From assembly GCA_021604265.1 (NCBI GenBank), contig BQIY01000079.1:1-7959 (forward strand): 7,959 nucleotides of DNA. The letters are read 5' to 3'. Each line of letters begins with the position of its first letter. The stretch's first letter is position 1. The translations under genes were made by a program, and so were the position numbers. The DNA comes from Nitrospirales bacterium (GTDB lineage Bacteria > Nitrospirota > Nitrospiria > Nitrospirales > UBA8639). The notes below the pieces were generated by a model. It was not told the DNA's origin. It saw only the letters and a list, made by a program, of their open reading frames with translations, and did not search any database. Positions 1 through 5,751 of this stretch are shown here, in pieces.

Positions 1-75
1 TATATGCCGCAGTATATTACGGATAAGGAGGCCTGGCAGATCATTGCCTATCTCCGAACGTTTGGAAAAACCTAA
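1..75 (+). CDS. c-type cytochrome, C-terminal fragment
   Basis: The first 24 codons run in frame to a TAA at 73-75 and begin upstream of the window. The visible peptide starts YMPQYITDKEAW and ends IIAYLRTFGKT. In small class I cytochromes c the distal haem ligand is a methionine in a Met-Pro turn, followed by an acidic linker and a C-terminal helix with a W/I..Y.R pattern. The second residue (Met) followed by Pro, then KEAWQIIAYLRTF, fits that end well. The CXXCH haem-binding motif would lie upstream and is not visible, so the assignment rests on the C-terminal helix alone. The protein would be periplasmic and carry electrons. A short membrane-anchored or multi-domain cytochrome is equally possible. 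Confidence 0.6.
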   Translation, partial: YMPQYITDKEAWQIIAYLRTFGKT

Positions 76-247
76 TGGGGGTCCATCAATGTTCATAAGA
101 AAACCGGCGATCGGGTGAAAGTGAAGTCATGGCAATTTCAAGTATCCCAGCGGAGCAAAGATTACGATCAGTGGAAATCCAGGGGATGATGCAAAGAAAT
201 ATCAGGAACGGGATGTCGAAAAAATCATTCGTGAGGTGACGCCTTGA
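75..247 (+). pseudogene. decayed HicA-type mRNA interferase toxin
   Basis: One frame, from 125 to a TGA at 245-247, reads SHGNFKYPSGAKITISGNPG followed by DDAKKYQERDVEKIIREV. This has the shape of a HicA toxin: the (G)SH..F.hP catalytic-histidine region, a beta strand, then the C-terminal helix. HicA is a small double-stranded-RNA-binding-fold ribonuclease that cleaves mRNA. The frame is closed upstream by a TGA at 122-124 and has no usable start codon. The N-terminal part seems to continue in another frame (KKTGDRVKVK, 97-126), so at least one frameshift lies near 124. An ATG at 75-77 overlaps the cytochrome stop and may be the old start, but it hits a stop after seven codons. The toxin is therefore probably dead. 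Its stop overlaps the following HicB-like start by TTGA, the usual toxin-first hicAB order. Confidence 0.5.
233..238 (+). promoter_or_regulatory. ribosome binding site of the HicB-like gene
   Basis: GAGGTG lies five bases before the TTG at 244. The frame has a stop at 232-234, so TTG 244 is the first start codon available and this site supports it. The site lies inside the end of the toxin remnant, which suggests translational coupling of the two frames. Confidence 0.5.
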
Positions 248-459
248 AGGTCAGGAATCAATATCTTGAGATTGTGGAATGGTCAGAGGAAGACCAGTGC
301 TATGTGGGCACATGTCCAGGTCTGATGCTTGGTGGTATTCACGGAGACGATGAGCCCAAAGTGTATAAGGAGCTTTGCCAAGCGATAGAAGAATGGATCG
401 AGATATATCAAGAGGACAGAGAGCCCCTGCCCGCACCCACGAGAAATAATGAGTCGTGA
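244..459 (+). CDS. short HicB-type antitoxin
   Basis: This 71-residue acidic protein has a partial RNase H-like HicB fold. A strand (residues 7-13, YLEIVEW) is followed by an acidic turn, a second strand with CYVGTCPGL (19-27), a glycine-rich turn (GGIHGDD), and an amphipathic helix (about 38-56, ending EEWIEIYQED). In HicAB systems this domain binds and neutralises the HicA toxin, and a C-terminal ribbon-helix-helix or HTH domain in longer forms represses the operon. Here the protein ends after PLPAPTRNNES, so that DNA-binding part is missing. After the stop, the same frame continues QDFLLVW, which loosely resembles the start of a C-terminal domain, so a nonsense mutation is possible. The start is TTG 244, overlapping the toxin-remnant stop by TTGA. 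With the toxin apparently dead, this would be an orphan antitoxin. Family confidence is high; functional status is uncertain. Confidence 0.75.
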   Translation: MKVRNQYLEIVEWSEEDQCYVGTCPGLMLGGIHGDDEPKVYKELCQAIEEWIEIYQEDREPLPAPTRNNES

Positions 460-683
460 CAGGACTTCCTCTTGGTGTGGAGTATCGAGGATCGGAGCGA
501 GCAGAGACAAGTGGGAGGGGAGTGTTGAGGTAAATCCTCGAGAAACAGCGAGTTCGAGTTTTTGACCATATGCCCATGCCTTTCCGCGGAATCTCTATGG
601 TAAACAGCCCTACCAAACCTGGCGAAATTGACCTTTTTCGCATCTTAGTTACCTCAAGCAATTGTAATTTGTATGACTGTTAA
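456..683 (+). other. gap with a possible decayed or very short coding frame
   Basis: No convincing gene lies between the HicB-like stop and the next gene. One frame nevertheless looks protein-like. From GTG 456 it reads VVTGLPLGVEYRGSERAE and reaches a single TAA at 531-533. It then continues ILEKQRVRVFDHMPMPFRGI and beyond to a TAA at 681-683, overlapping the next gene by a few codons. ATG 570 would give a 37-residue peptide. No recognisable family, no good ribosome binding site. It may be a remnant with one nonsense codon, or chance. Confidence 0.2.
537..563 (+). terminator. weak terminator-like hairpin
   Basis: CTCGA (537-541) can pair with TCGAG (554-558) around a 12-base loop, directly followed by TTTTT (559-563). 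The stem is only five base pairs, so this is at best a weak intrinsic terminator for the cytochrome/hicAB transcript. Confidence 0.3.
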
Positions 684-1869
684 TCTGAATGAAATAGTCA
701 CGAGGGAACAACGGGCTTACCTGCAGTTTCATATTGTTGTGGAGGAATTGCTCAAGGCACATGCTCCTGCGTCTCTGCACCGACTCGCTGACGCGTTGTT
801 GTTCAAGGCTAAATCTATACCTCAAGATGCTGACTATTGGGAACAGTTTCGTGGGATATGTGAAAGTCTGACAACAATTTCCTATCGGCACGGAACTCTG
901 GCACAGGCAGTCGAATGGGAAACTCTGAAATTACAGACTCGGCTTGCTTCAGCCAGGAACTCATCAGATCGCTCTGATGTTCCTCTCTTTCGTGATCGTC
1001 ATGTGCACATCGGCACTCTTATTCTTATGTGGTGCAGACTTTCGCTTGAAACAGAAAATGAACTTGCGAAACAAGGATATCCCACGTTACTAGATGTGGG
1101 GCCCTGGGGTGGATTTAACTTTGTGGTTCAAGATGACGGCTATACTCGTATGCCCTTTGCCCGTTTAACCTTGGCCGTGGGAAGTCTCCCCAATACCCCA
1201 CTTGAGGAACAGGGTGGTCCGTTTTATCAAGATTTTCTTCCCCGCTATTTAGCAGCTCTAGAAACAGCCGGTGAGGTCGTTCCCAACAAATTTAACTATC
1301 AGCATCATAAACAAGATGATGCCGGTCGGCTCCAGGAACTCTCCTGCACCTATCATTTCCCTCATCATACGTATGAGCGGCGTTCGTTCGTCAAAATCCG
1401 TCTATCCCGTGCATATGAAACGGTTGAGGAAATTACTTTGCATGATTTTCTGGGGTTACTCGAGCGATTACACTTCACAAGGGATTGGGATACGTACAAG
1501 GAGCAGACCCAGGACATTGATGTCCGATTTGACCTTCAGGATTTTATTTCCCTGAGTCACACTACCGAAGGAATCTATCAACGTACTCCTACTGAGGAAG
1601 CACTACTTATCGAGATCAAAGATGCCTTTCGAGGGGCGATACGGGAACGGAAGGCACTGTATCGATACATGGATGAGATTAGAAATTCAAAGTGGATCGA
1701 GAATCTCTACTGGGGAGTGGCTCAGACGGCCTTAGGAATAAAGAAATATCAGCGACCGGTGTCTTTCGCTCGCGAAGTATGTAGTAACGTGCCGCCTCGC
1801 CTACTCATTCCTGTTCGACGACACTTACAAGCTTATCATGAACGGATCAGTTCGGCTTCAGCAAAATAA
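673..1869 (+). CDS. hypothetical protein, 398 residues, unrecognised family
   Basis: I do not recognise this protein. ATG 673 is the first start after an in-frame TAG at 646-648. There is no clear Shine-Dalgarno, so expression may be weak or the start unusual. No signal peptide or membrane segment is evident, so it is probably cytoplasmic. The N-terminal 90 residues look helical (EELLKAH, RLADALLFKAK, AVEWETLKLQTR). A middle part (about 108-250) mixes strands and loops, with a Gly/Trp-rich turn (DVGPWGGFNF, 141-150), an acidic turn (QDDGYTR) and a cluster of histidines at 211-212, 228 and 231-232. The C-terminal 150 residues again look helical and basic at the end. The His cluster could be a metal or catalytic site but fits no motif I know. 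The frame is long, uninterrupted and protein-like, so it is probably a real gene. It ends 15 bases from the convergent methyltransferase gene, with an A/T-rich run between them. Confidence 0.75.
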   Translation: MTVNLNEIVTREQRAYLQFHIVVEELLKAHAPASLHRLADALLFKAKSIPQDADYWEQFRGICESLTTISYRHGTLAQAVEWETLKLQTRLASARNSSDRSDVPLFRDRHVHIGTLILMWCRLSLETENELAKQGYPTLLDVGPWGGFNFVVQDDGYTRMPFARLTLAVGSLPNTPLEEQGGPFYQDFLPRYLAALETAGEVVPNKFNYQHHKQDDAGRLQELSCTYHFPHHTYERRSFVKIRLSRAYETVEEITLHDFLGLLERLHFTRDWDTYKEQTQDIDVRFDLQDFISLSHTTEGIYQRTPTEEALLIEIKDAFRGAIRERKALYRYMDEIRNSKWIENLYWGVAQTALGIKKYQRPVSFAREVCSNVPPRLLIPVRRHLQAYHERISSASAK

Positions 1870-1884
1870 AAAAAATTCATTTCT

Positions 1885-2856
1885 CTATTGTCGAACGGCT
1901 TCAAGGGTCCCGATGCTGCCGGAAACAATATGGCGTCGGCATTGGCTAAACCCCTCAGCCTTGAGCCACCCTTCCACTTCCTTCCAACTGTAACTTCGAC
2001 CGGTCTCGGTAAAGGCATACATGAGTAGGGAAAAGACGGCGGCATCAACGGGTTTGGTCTCGCTCTCATCGAGAAAAAACTCCACAATAAATACCTTGCC
2101 GCCAGGCCGGAGCGCCTTTCGAATCCGACGAAGCAGTCTTCGATTTTCCCGCGCATTGAAGTCATGAAAAATATTCGAAACCAAGGCCGCATCACTATCT
2201 TCAGGGAGAGCCGCAGAAAACACATCGCCCTGTTGAACAGACAATCGCCCCTCCAACCCCTGTTGCTTGATTAAACGCCGGGCCACTGAAATGGACTGAT
2301 CAAGAATTACCCCCGACAGCTTGGTATGACGTTCCGCCAGGGCAATAGAATAGGAACCGGATCCACCCGCCAGGTCAAAAAATTTTGTGGCACCATGCGG
2401 CATCTGGCAGTGTCGAATAGTGAGGGGGGCTAGATAGAGGCTGCGCTCGTGCATGGCCAAGGCGAACCGGCGACGAAATTTCTTTGTTTTGGTCACAGGG
2501 CCCCAACCGGGTCGACCTTTCTTTATGACCCGCGTCATATTGGTCCAATTAGACCAATGGTGACCCAGTAACCATAAGAGATTGGTGATTGCTTTTGGAC
2601 TGTTCTCATCAAGAAAGGTCCGGGCATTGGCAGCATTCCAATACTGTCCGTTTCGAACCTGAAGAAGGCCGAGTCCAACTAAGGCCTTTAATAGTAAGTC
2701 CATGCCTTCCGGATGGGTTCGGCATTGCTGAGCTAAGCGCTTGGAACTCTGTTTGGATTGCCCCAAAGCAGTGAACAGCCCAAGATCATTGGCAGTGAGC
2801 AACACTTTGGACTCAGCATAGCCATTGGCCAGCTGCATCAGGTCCTGATAGGTCAC
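1885..2856 (-). CDS. SAM-dependent O-methyltransferase (Methyltransf_2 / acetylserotonin OMT-like)
   Basis: The 323-residue protein has the two-part layout of class III small-molecule O-methyltransferases. Residues 1-90 form a winged-helix dimerisation domain (ESKVLLTANDLGLFTAL, then LLLKALVGLGLL and a DENSPKAI turn). A Rossmann-fold catalytic domain follows. Motif I is FFDLAGGSGSYS (159-170), the SAM-binding loop. Asp186 in GVILDQ fits the ribose-binding strand, and Asp211 in QQGDVF fits the GD motif. His231 in NIFHDF matches the catalytic base of caffeate-type enzymes (CHDW). RKALRPGGKVFIVEFF (246-261) is the post-motif. I chose GTG 2856 over an upstream start at 2949 because its GTGA overlaps the stop of the cupredoxin gene and because the dimerisation domain begins right there. 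The extra upstream residues lie inside the neighbour and look non-homologous. The substrate is unknown: a phenol, polyketide, carotenoid or quinone-like acceptor would fit the family. It is probably co-transcribed and translationally coupled with the secreted copper-type protein. Confidence 0.88.
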   Translation of the reverse strand: MTYQDLMQLANGYAESKVLLTANDLGLFTALGQSKQSSKRLAQQCRTHPEGMDLLLKALVGLGLLQVRNGQYWNAANARTFLDENSPKAITNLLWLLGHHWSNWTNMTRVIKKGRPGWGPVTKTKKFRRRFALAMHERSLYLAPLTIRHCQMPHGATKFFDLAGGSGSYSIALAERHTKLSGVILDQSISVARRLIKQQGLEGRLSVQQGDVFSAALPEDSDAALVSNIFHDFNARENRRLLRRIRKALRPGGKVFIVEFFLDESETKPVDAAVFSLLMYAFTETGRSYSWKEVEGWLKAEGFSQCRRHIVSGSIGTLEAVRQ

Positions 2857-3716
2857 GGACCTGTCTCTTGAGCCGACTGTACGTCTATATCGATCCACAT
2901 CCCCTGGGAAAAATGCGGCGCTCCAGTGACAGGGTCTCCTAAAAAGCATAGAAGCCCATATCGTCCTGCTTCCAGATCGACTTGAATGTAACTATCTAAT
3001 CCGGGATCGAGACCGACCATGCCTCCTATTGTTTTCCCAGCTGGATTAGGAGCACTTCCTGGACGATAGGCGTTCAGGAAGTTTTGTGTCGAAGCACCTG
3101 GTTGTAGTTTTACGAATACGACTTCGTGGGCTTGTTCCCCGTCATTCCTGAATTGAAAGATTCGAGGTCCAGGCTTGAGAGTCCCATCCACCACATAGGA
3201 AAAATCGGTTCCGGTGATGATCACATCGGCTGAAGGAGCGGGTGGTGGAGTCGATGACGGCTTGACCAAAAGAGAGCTAATCATACCCTGCACGACATGG
3301 GGACGTCCGCGCATATCGGGAATCCCGCAGATTAATACATATTCCCCGGGTATAAGATTGATAACCACGACGGCCTCTGCGCCAGGAGATACCGAATTCA
3401 CACCACCGTGGCGTTGTATCCATTGGGGTAATTGCCGCCAATGGTTTCGACTCATGGCCTCTTGAAAATCAATAGCGGTTTTTCCAGGGGGTAATTTGAG
3501 AAATTGGATTTGATGAAAGTCATGTCCCTCATTAACCAGTTTGATAGTCTGCCAGCCTCCAGGAATAGAAATAGGCCCACTAAAAGAAAAGTCTTTCGCG
3601 GTAAACATCACAGGACTTTGCGATGTCATCTGCTGGGCGAACATAGCACTTGGCATCCATGCCCAACATAACAATAAGAGCATTAGCAGCCATGTTTTAT
3701 AGCAACAAGGCAACAT
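2853..3716 (-). CDS. secreted tandem two-domain cupredoxin-like protein
   Basis: The 287-residue product starts with a signal peptide: a hydrophobic run WLLMLLLLCWAW, then a likely cleavage after SAMFA at about residue 27. Two homologous beta domains follow, about 36-151 and 165-279, joined by a Pro/Ser-rich linker (PSSTPPPAPSAD). Each repeats the same order: FT..DFSF / ITGTDFSY, a GHDFHQI / QAHEVVF strand, then LKLPPG / VKLQPG. After that come PGEYVLIC / AGRYGLLC and a final RPHVVQGM / APHFSQGM. Candidate type-1 copper ligands are His65 or His68, Cys130, His140 and Met145 in domain 1, and His197, Cys257, His268 and Met273 in domain 2. The H-x4-M spacing equals that of plastocyanin, but the Cys-to-His loop (9-10 residues) is longer than the classic 2-4. 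Function is unknown: periplasmic electron transfer or copper handling would fit. It is the first intact gene of a minus-strand pair with the methyltransferase. The start ATG 3716 has only a weak GAAGATGG-type ribosome site. Confidence 0.8.
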   Translation of the reverse strand: MLPCCYKTWLLMLLLLCWAWMPSAMFAQQMTSQSPVMFTAKDFSFSGPISIPGGWQTIKLVNEGHDFHQIQFLKLPPGKTAIDFQEAMSRNHWRQLPQWIQRHGGVNSVSPGAEAVVVINLIPGEYVLICGIPDMRGRPHVVQGMISSLLVKPSSTPPPAPSADVIITGTDFSYVVDGTLKPGPRIFQFRNDGEQAHEVVFVKLQPGASTQNFLNAYRPGSAPNPAGKTIGGMVGLDPGLDSYIQVDLEAGRYGLLCFLGDPVTGAPHFSQGMWIDIDVQSAQETGP

Positions 3717-3720
3717 CGTT

Positions 3721-3826
3721 ATGCCATCTTCAATAGAGCAGTAATGGCACCATTCACCCCCGCAAATATCTGATGGGGATGGGGAATATGAATTTTAAAG
3801 GGCCTTCTTGACTTGAGCGCAAAGTA
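3721..3826 (-). pseudogene. possible C-terminal remnant of a truncated gene
   Basis: On the minus strand, directly before the cupredoxin gene, the frame from 3826 to a TAA at 3721-3723 reads a peptide ending PFKIHIPHPHQIFAGVNGAI followed by TALLKMA. It has no start codon until a GTG at 3757-3755, and the stop is five bases from the next ATG. The spacing and look suggest the tail of a gene that once headed the operon and was cut where the GC-rich segment at about 3830 begins. A chance frame of 35 codons cannot be excluded. A competing frame in the same bases (SDICGGEWCHYCSIEDGIT) also stays open into the cupredoxin start. Confidence 0.3.
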
Positions 3827-4179
3827 TCAAAGAACCCAGTGAGGGGTCAATTCGGAGATTGCGCCGTCTGAACTGCGGGCGTGCACTCTGCGAGGGGAGT
3901 CTAACCGGCCTATTTCCCCAGGGTCAGGCGAGGTTGTTCGCGCCATTGGAGCGTGTTGGTTCCGAAACAGAACAGGAATCCCGTGGGAGCTTAGGCTGTT
4001 CGTAGGGACGCCTTGAGCCTGGCCGGGGCTCGTGGTGGGGCGCGGCTCGGTAACCTCAGGCGGGTGAGAATCTTGACGCCGCATATATCTCCCGGTAGGT
4101 GGGTATTCACCGGTGCGTGCGGTAGAATGCAACAATGGCCGGGAAATGGGACAGGGGAGCCATGAGGGCTCATGGATAT

Positions 4180-4197
4180 GGTGAACAGATGTTCACC
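4180..4197 (+). repeat. perfect inverted repeat / hairpin
   Basis: GGTGAAC, loop AGAT, GTTCACC: a perfect 7-bp stem with a tetraloop. It is flanked on each side by a shorter hairpin (4157-4171 and 4203-4215), giving three stem-loops in 59 bases. There is no T-run after it, so it is unlikely to be an intrinsic terminator. Confidence 0.6.
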
Positions 4198-4237
4198 GTC
4201 AAGAGGGGTGACCTCCGAATAAGAAGACGGGGCTCAA

Positions 4238-4259
4238 GGGTTGGTGGGTATGGGGAGGG
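4238..4259 (+). other. potential G-quadruplex motif
   Basis: Four G runs (GGG, GGG, GGGG, GGG) are separated by loops of 5, 3 and 1 bases, which meets the usual G3+N1-7 pattern. It ends 11 bases before the left terminal repeat of the IS30 element. Whether it folds in vivo, or influenced the insertion site, cannot be judged from sequence. Confidence 0.45.
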
Positions 4260-4270
4260 AATATGAGGGC

Positions 4271-4292
4271 GGTTTCAAGTTCCAAGTGCAAC
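4271..4292 (+). repeat. IS30 terminal inverted repeat, left
   Basis: The 22 bases end in CCAAGTGCAAC, which is identical over those 11 bases to the reverse complement of the right end. Across the full 22 bases roughly 16 positions agree. The transposase stop (TGA on the minus strand, 4277-4275) lies inside it. Confidence 0.7.
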
Positions 4293-5260
4293 GAATGATT
4301 GATGACGCAGTTGCGTAAACACTTCCAGGGGTGTCGCCCAGTCATGGCATTTTCTCGGTCGAGTATTCAACCGATGCGCAATGGCATTGAACTCACGCTG
4401 GGTGTACCCCGACAGATCCGTCCCCTTCGGCAGATACTGTCGCAATAGCCCATTGAGGTTTTCGTTGGTGCCGCGTTGCCTGGGACTATGCGGATCGGCA
4501 ACGTACACGCAGATGTCGAGGCGTAGCGCCAGGCGCTCGTGTTCAGCCATCTCCTTCCCCCGATCATAGGTCAAGGTTTTGCGCAGGGCGGTCGGCACAT
4601 GCTTGAGCTTGCAGGTCAATCCCTTTCGGGCACTCAGCGCATCAGTTCTGTCGAGCCGGGCCAGGATCACCAAGCGCGTTGTCCGCTCCACAAGAGCCCC
4701 GACTGCCCAGCGATGGGAGGCCCCCTTGATCAGGTCATTTCCCAGTGGCGAGGCACGGTGCGGGTGGCGACGTCTGCCGAGGGCTCGGCAATGAGGGACA
4801 TGTTGGGAATCTGGCCTCGCCGATCTTTCCCGCGTGCCCGAGGCCGGCGGGCCTTGCGGGCCTGCCGCAATGCAGTCAACAGTTCGCTCCGTAGCGTGCC
4901 ACGCGGCAACAGGTACAAGGCGACAGAGATAGTTTCAGCCCAGAGGAATTTGCGCATTTCTGCAGGATGCTCGCGATGGAGGTGTCCGGCAATCTGTTCG
5001 GGCGACCAGCCGTGGAGCAGGTGGGTTCGGACATATCGCCCCAGCCAGGGATCCAAGAGTTTGCGCGGACGCCGCGGCTGTCGGGCCCGAGTCGCGGCCA
5101 GGGTGTGAGCGGTTCAGGCCCGATAGAAATGGCTTGTCGTCGCATTACGCGTAGCCTCACGGCTGCTCGTGCTGGGTGCCCGCCCCAATGCGGTGGCCAT
5201 TGTCCGAAACGAATGGCTTTGAGCCAGGCCCAGGCTCAGGGGTGTCACGTTCTTCGCCAT
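4275..5260 (-). pseudogene. IS30-family transposase, nonsense and frameshift mutated
   Basis: Reading from ATG 5260, the product begins MAKNVTPLSLGLAQSHSFRT and passes through an HTH with the family-typical LGRAPST.SRE. It meets a TGA at 5116-5114 (codon 49), where related proteins have a sense codon. The same frame goes on through RRPRKLLDPWL and GWSPEQIAGHLHREHP to PRHWE, where one base appears lost near 4735-4740. The remainder, GDLIKGASHRW through to FVALGT, is in another frame ending at 4275. The integrase-type catalytic triad can be traced: Asp in GDLIKG right at the frameshift, Asp in TLTYDRGKEM, and Glu in RGTNENLNGLLRQYLPKG. The intact enzyme would be about 328 residues and catalyse cut-and-paste or copy-out transposition of the element. 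With one stop and one frameshift it is almost certainly dead. Frames on the opposite strand here are antisense shadows. Confidence 0.88.
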
Positions 5261-5319
5261 TCATGTGCCTGTAGAAAATCTTGTTCGTGGCAATACCTTA
5301 GCCCACCTGGGTCTGAAGT

Positions 5320-5341
5320 GTTGCACTTGGAGTTAGAACCT
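5320..5341 (-). repeat. IS30 terminal inverted repeat, right
   Basis: GTTGCACTTGGAGTTAGAACCT is the imperfect inverted partner of 4271-4292, with the inner 11 bases perfectly matched. It lies about 60 bases upstream of the transposase start on the minus strand, the expected position for the end that carries the promoter. Confidence 0.7.
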
Positions 5342-5634
5342 AAGGAGTTTTACCTCCGTTGGGCCTCACTTCAACCGTTGCCAAATATACTTCTGATAAC
5401 CTGGATGAAACAGCAGAGAACAAGCAACTTTCCCACTCAATGACGGGAGTATTCTCATTAGCGAAAAGTAAGGTGAATTAAAAAGGGGAGATAACAAAGC
5501 CCGGTGCACATTTAGTTTGCCGATGAGCGTAATCTCAGACTGAATTAATCCATGGCAATCTGCGATAATTCACAGGCGCTATAATAAAATTGGACTTTGA
5601 ATGAAACGATGAAAATGCGTATTCGAATATCAAG

Positions 5635-5650
5635 AGATGTCATGACATCT
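5635..5650. promoter_or_regulatory. 16-base perfect palindrome, possible operator
   Basis: AGATGTCATGACATCT equals its own reverse complement over all 16 bases. Such a site would suit a dimeric HTH regulator. It lies 50 bases after a TATAAT hexamer, but no gene clearly starts downstream on either strand, so its role is unknown. Confidence 0.3.
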
Positions 5651-5696
5651 ATACTGTGAGTACAGATCCCTTGCCGTTGGATCAGGATGAAATTTG

Positions 5697-5716
5697 GCTT
5701 CAGGACTGACTGAAGC
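5697..5716 (-). terminator. stem-loop downstream of the recQ fragment
   Basis: GCTTCAG and CTGAAGC form a perfect 7-bp stem around a 6-base loop, 35 bases beyond the stop of the minus-strand recQ fragment. The bases after the stem on the minus strand (CAAATTT) are only a poor U-tract, so terminator activity is uncertain. Confidence 0.3.
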
Positions 5717-5751
5717 GGAAAATGTTTATTATCTGTCTGAATAGTGAGATT

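Larger units (their letters stand above)
3830..4270. other. GC-rich, hairpin-rich non-coding segment
   Basis: I find no credible gene here: the minus-strand open frame at 3827-4135 is Pro/Ser/Arg-rich low-quality sequence. The base composition jumps above that of the flanking operon. Several potential stems occur on the + strand: GAGCC with GGCTC (4157-4161/4167-4171), a perfect 7-bp GGTGAAC/GTTCACC stem with a 4-base loop (4180-4197), and GAGG/CCTC (4203-4215). Further stems occur in the 4010-4120 part. Such density suggests a structured RNA, for example a remnant of a group II intron or other mobile RNA, or transposon-associated sequence. No domain V-like sequence or reverse transcriptase is present, so I do not name it. 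It abuts the IS30 element on its right. Confidence 0.35.
4271..5341 (-). mobile_element. IS30-family insertion sequence, decayed
   Basis: About 1.07 kb, the normal size for an IS30-family element, bounded by imperfect 22-base inverted repeats (4271-4292 and 5320-5341). It holds one minus-strand transposase gene that nearly fills it, with the stop codon inside the left repeat as is common in compact IS elements. The element is much richer in G+C than the neighbouring genes, which is a sign of horizontal acquisition. The transposase is inactivated, so it could move only if an intact relative supplied the enzyme in trans. I could not identify a convincing target-site duplication in the bases next to the two ends. 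Confidence 0.85.
5342..5751. other. 410-base AT-rich stretch without a gene
   Basis: No open frame with family character was found on either strand. It holds a TATAAT hexamer at 5580-5585 without a matching -35 box, a 16-base perfect palindrome (5635-5650), a 10-base palindrome TATTCGAATA (5620-5629) and a stem-loop (5697-5716). A 16-codon frame starts at ATG 5610 (MKMRIRISRDVMTSIL) but has no good ribosome site. It is probably old intergenic sequence between the IS element and the recQ fragment. Confidence 0.4.

Noticed and set aside
251..661. 136-codon minus-strand frame
   Set aside because: Antisense to the HicB-like gene and the gap after it; its sequence shows no family character.
1885..2949. 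Longer methyltransferase start at 2949
   Set aside because: The extra 31 residues lie inside the cupredoxin gene and do not resemble the family; GTG 2856 with the GTGA overlap fits better.
3827..4135. 102-codon minus-strand frame
   Set aside because: Pro/Ser/Arg-rich, no start site or motif; falls in the hairpin-rich GC segment and looks like chance openness.
3830..4270. Naming the GC-rich segment a group II intron
   Set aside because: No domain V/VI sequence, no 5' GUGYG consensus at a clear border and no reverse transcriptase; only a general resemblance.
4730..4740. Programmed frameshift in the transposase
   Set aside because: No slippery heptamer seen, the family does not normally need one, and a separate nonsense codon at 5116-5114 shows decay.
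4539..5443. Long plus-strand frames (189 and 158 codons)
   Set aside because: They are antisense to the IS30 transposase, whose motifs are clear on the minus strand; the frames stay open because of high G+C.
5610..5660. 16-codon peptide MKMRIRISRDVMTSIL
   Set aside because: Too short, no good ribosome binding site, overlaps the palindromes.
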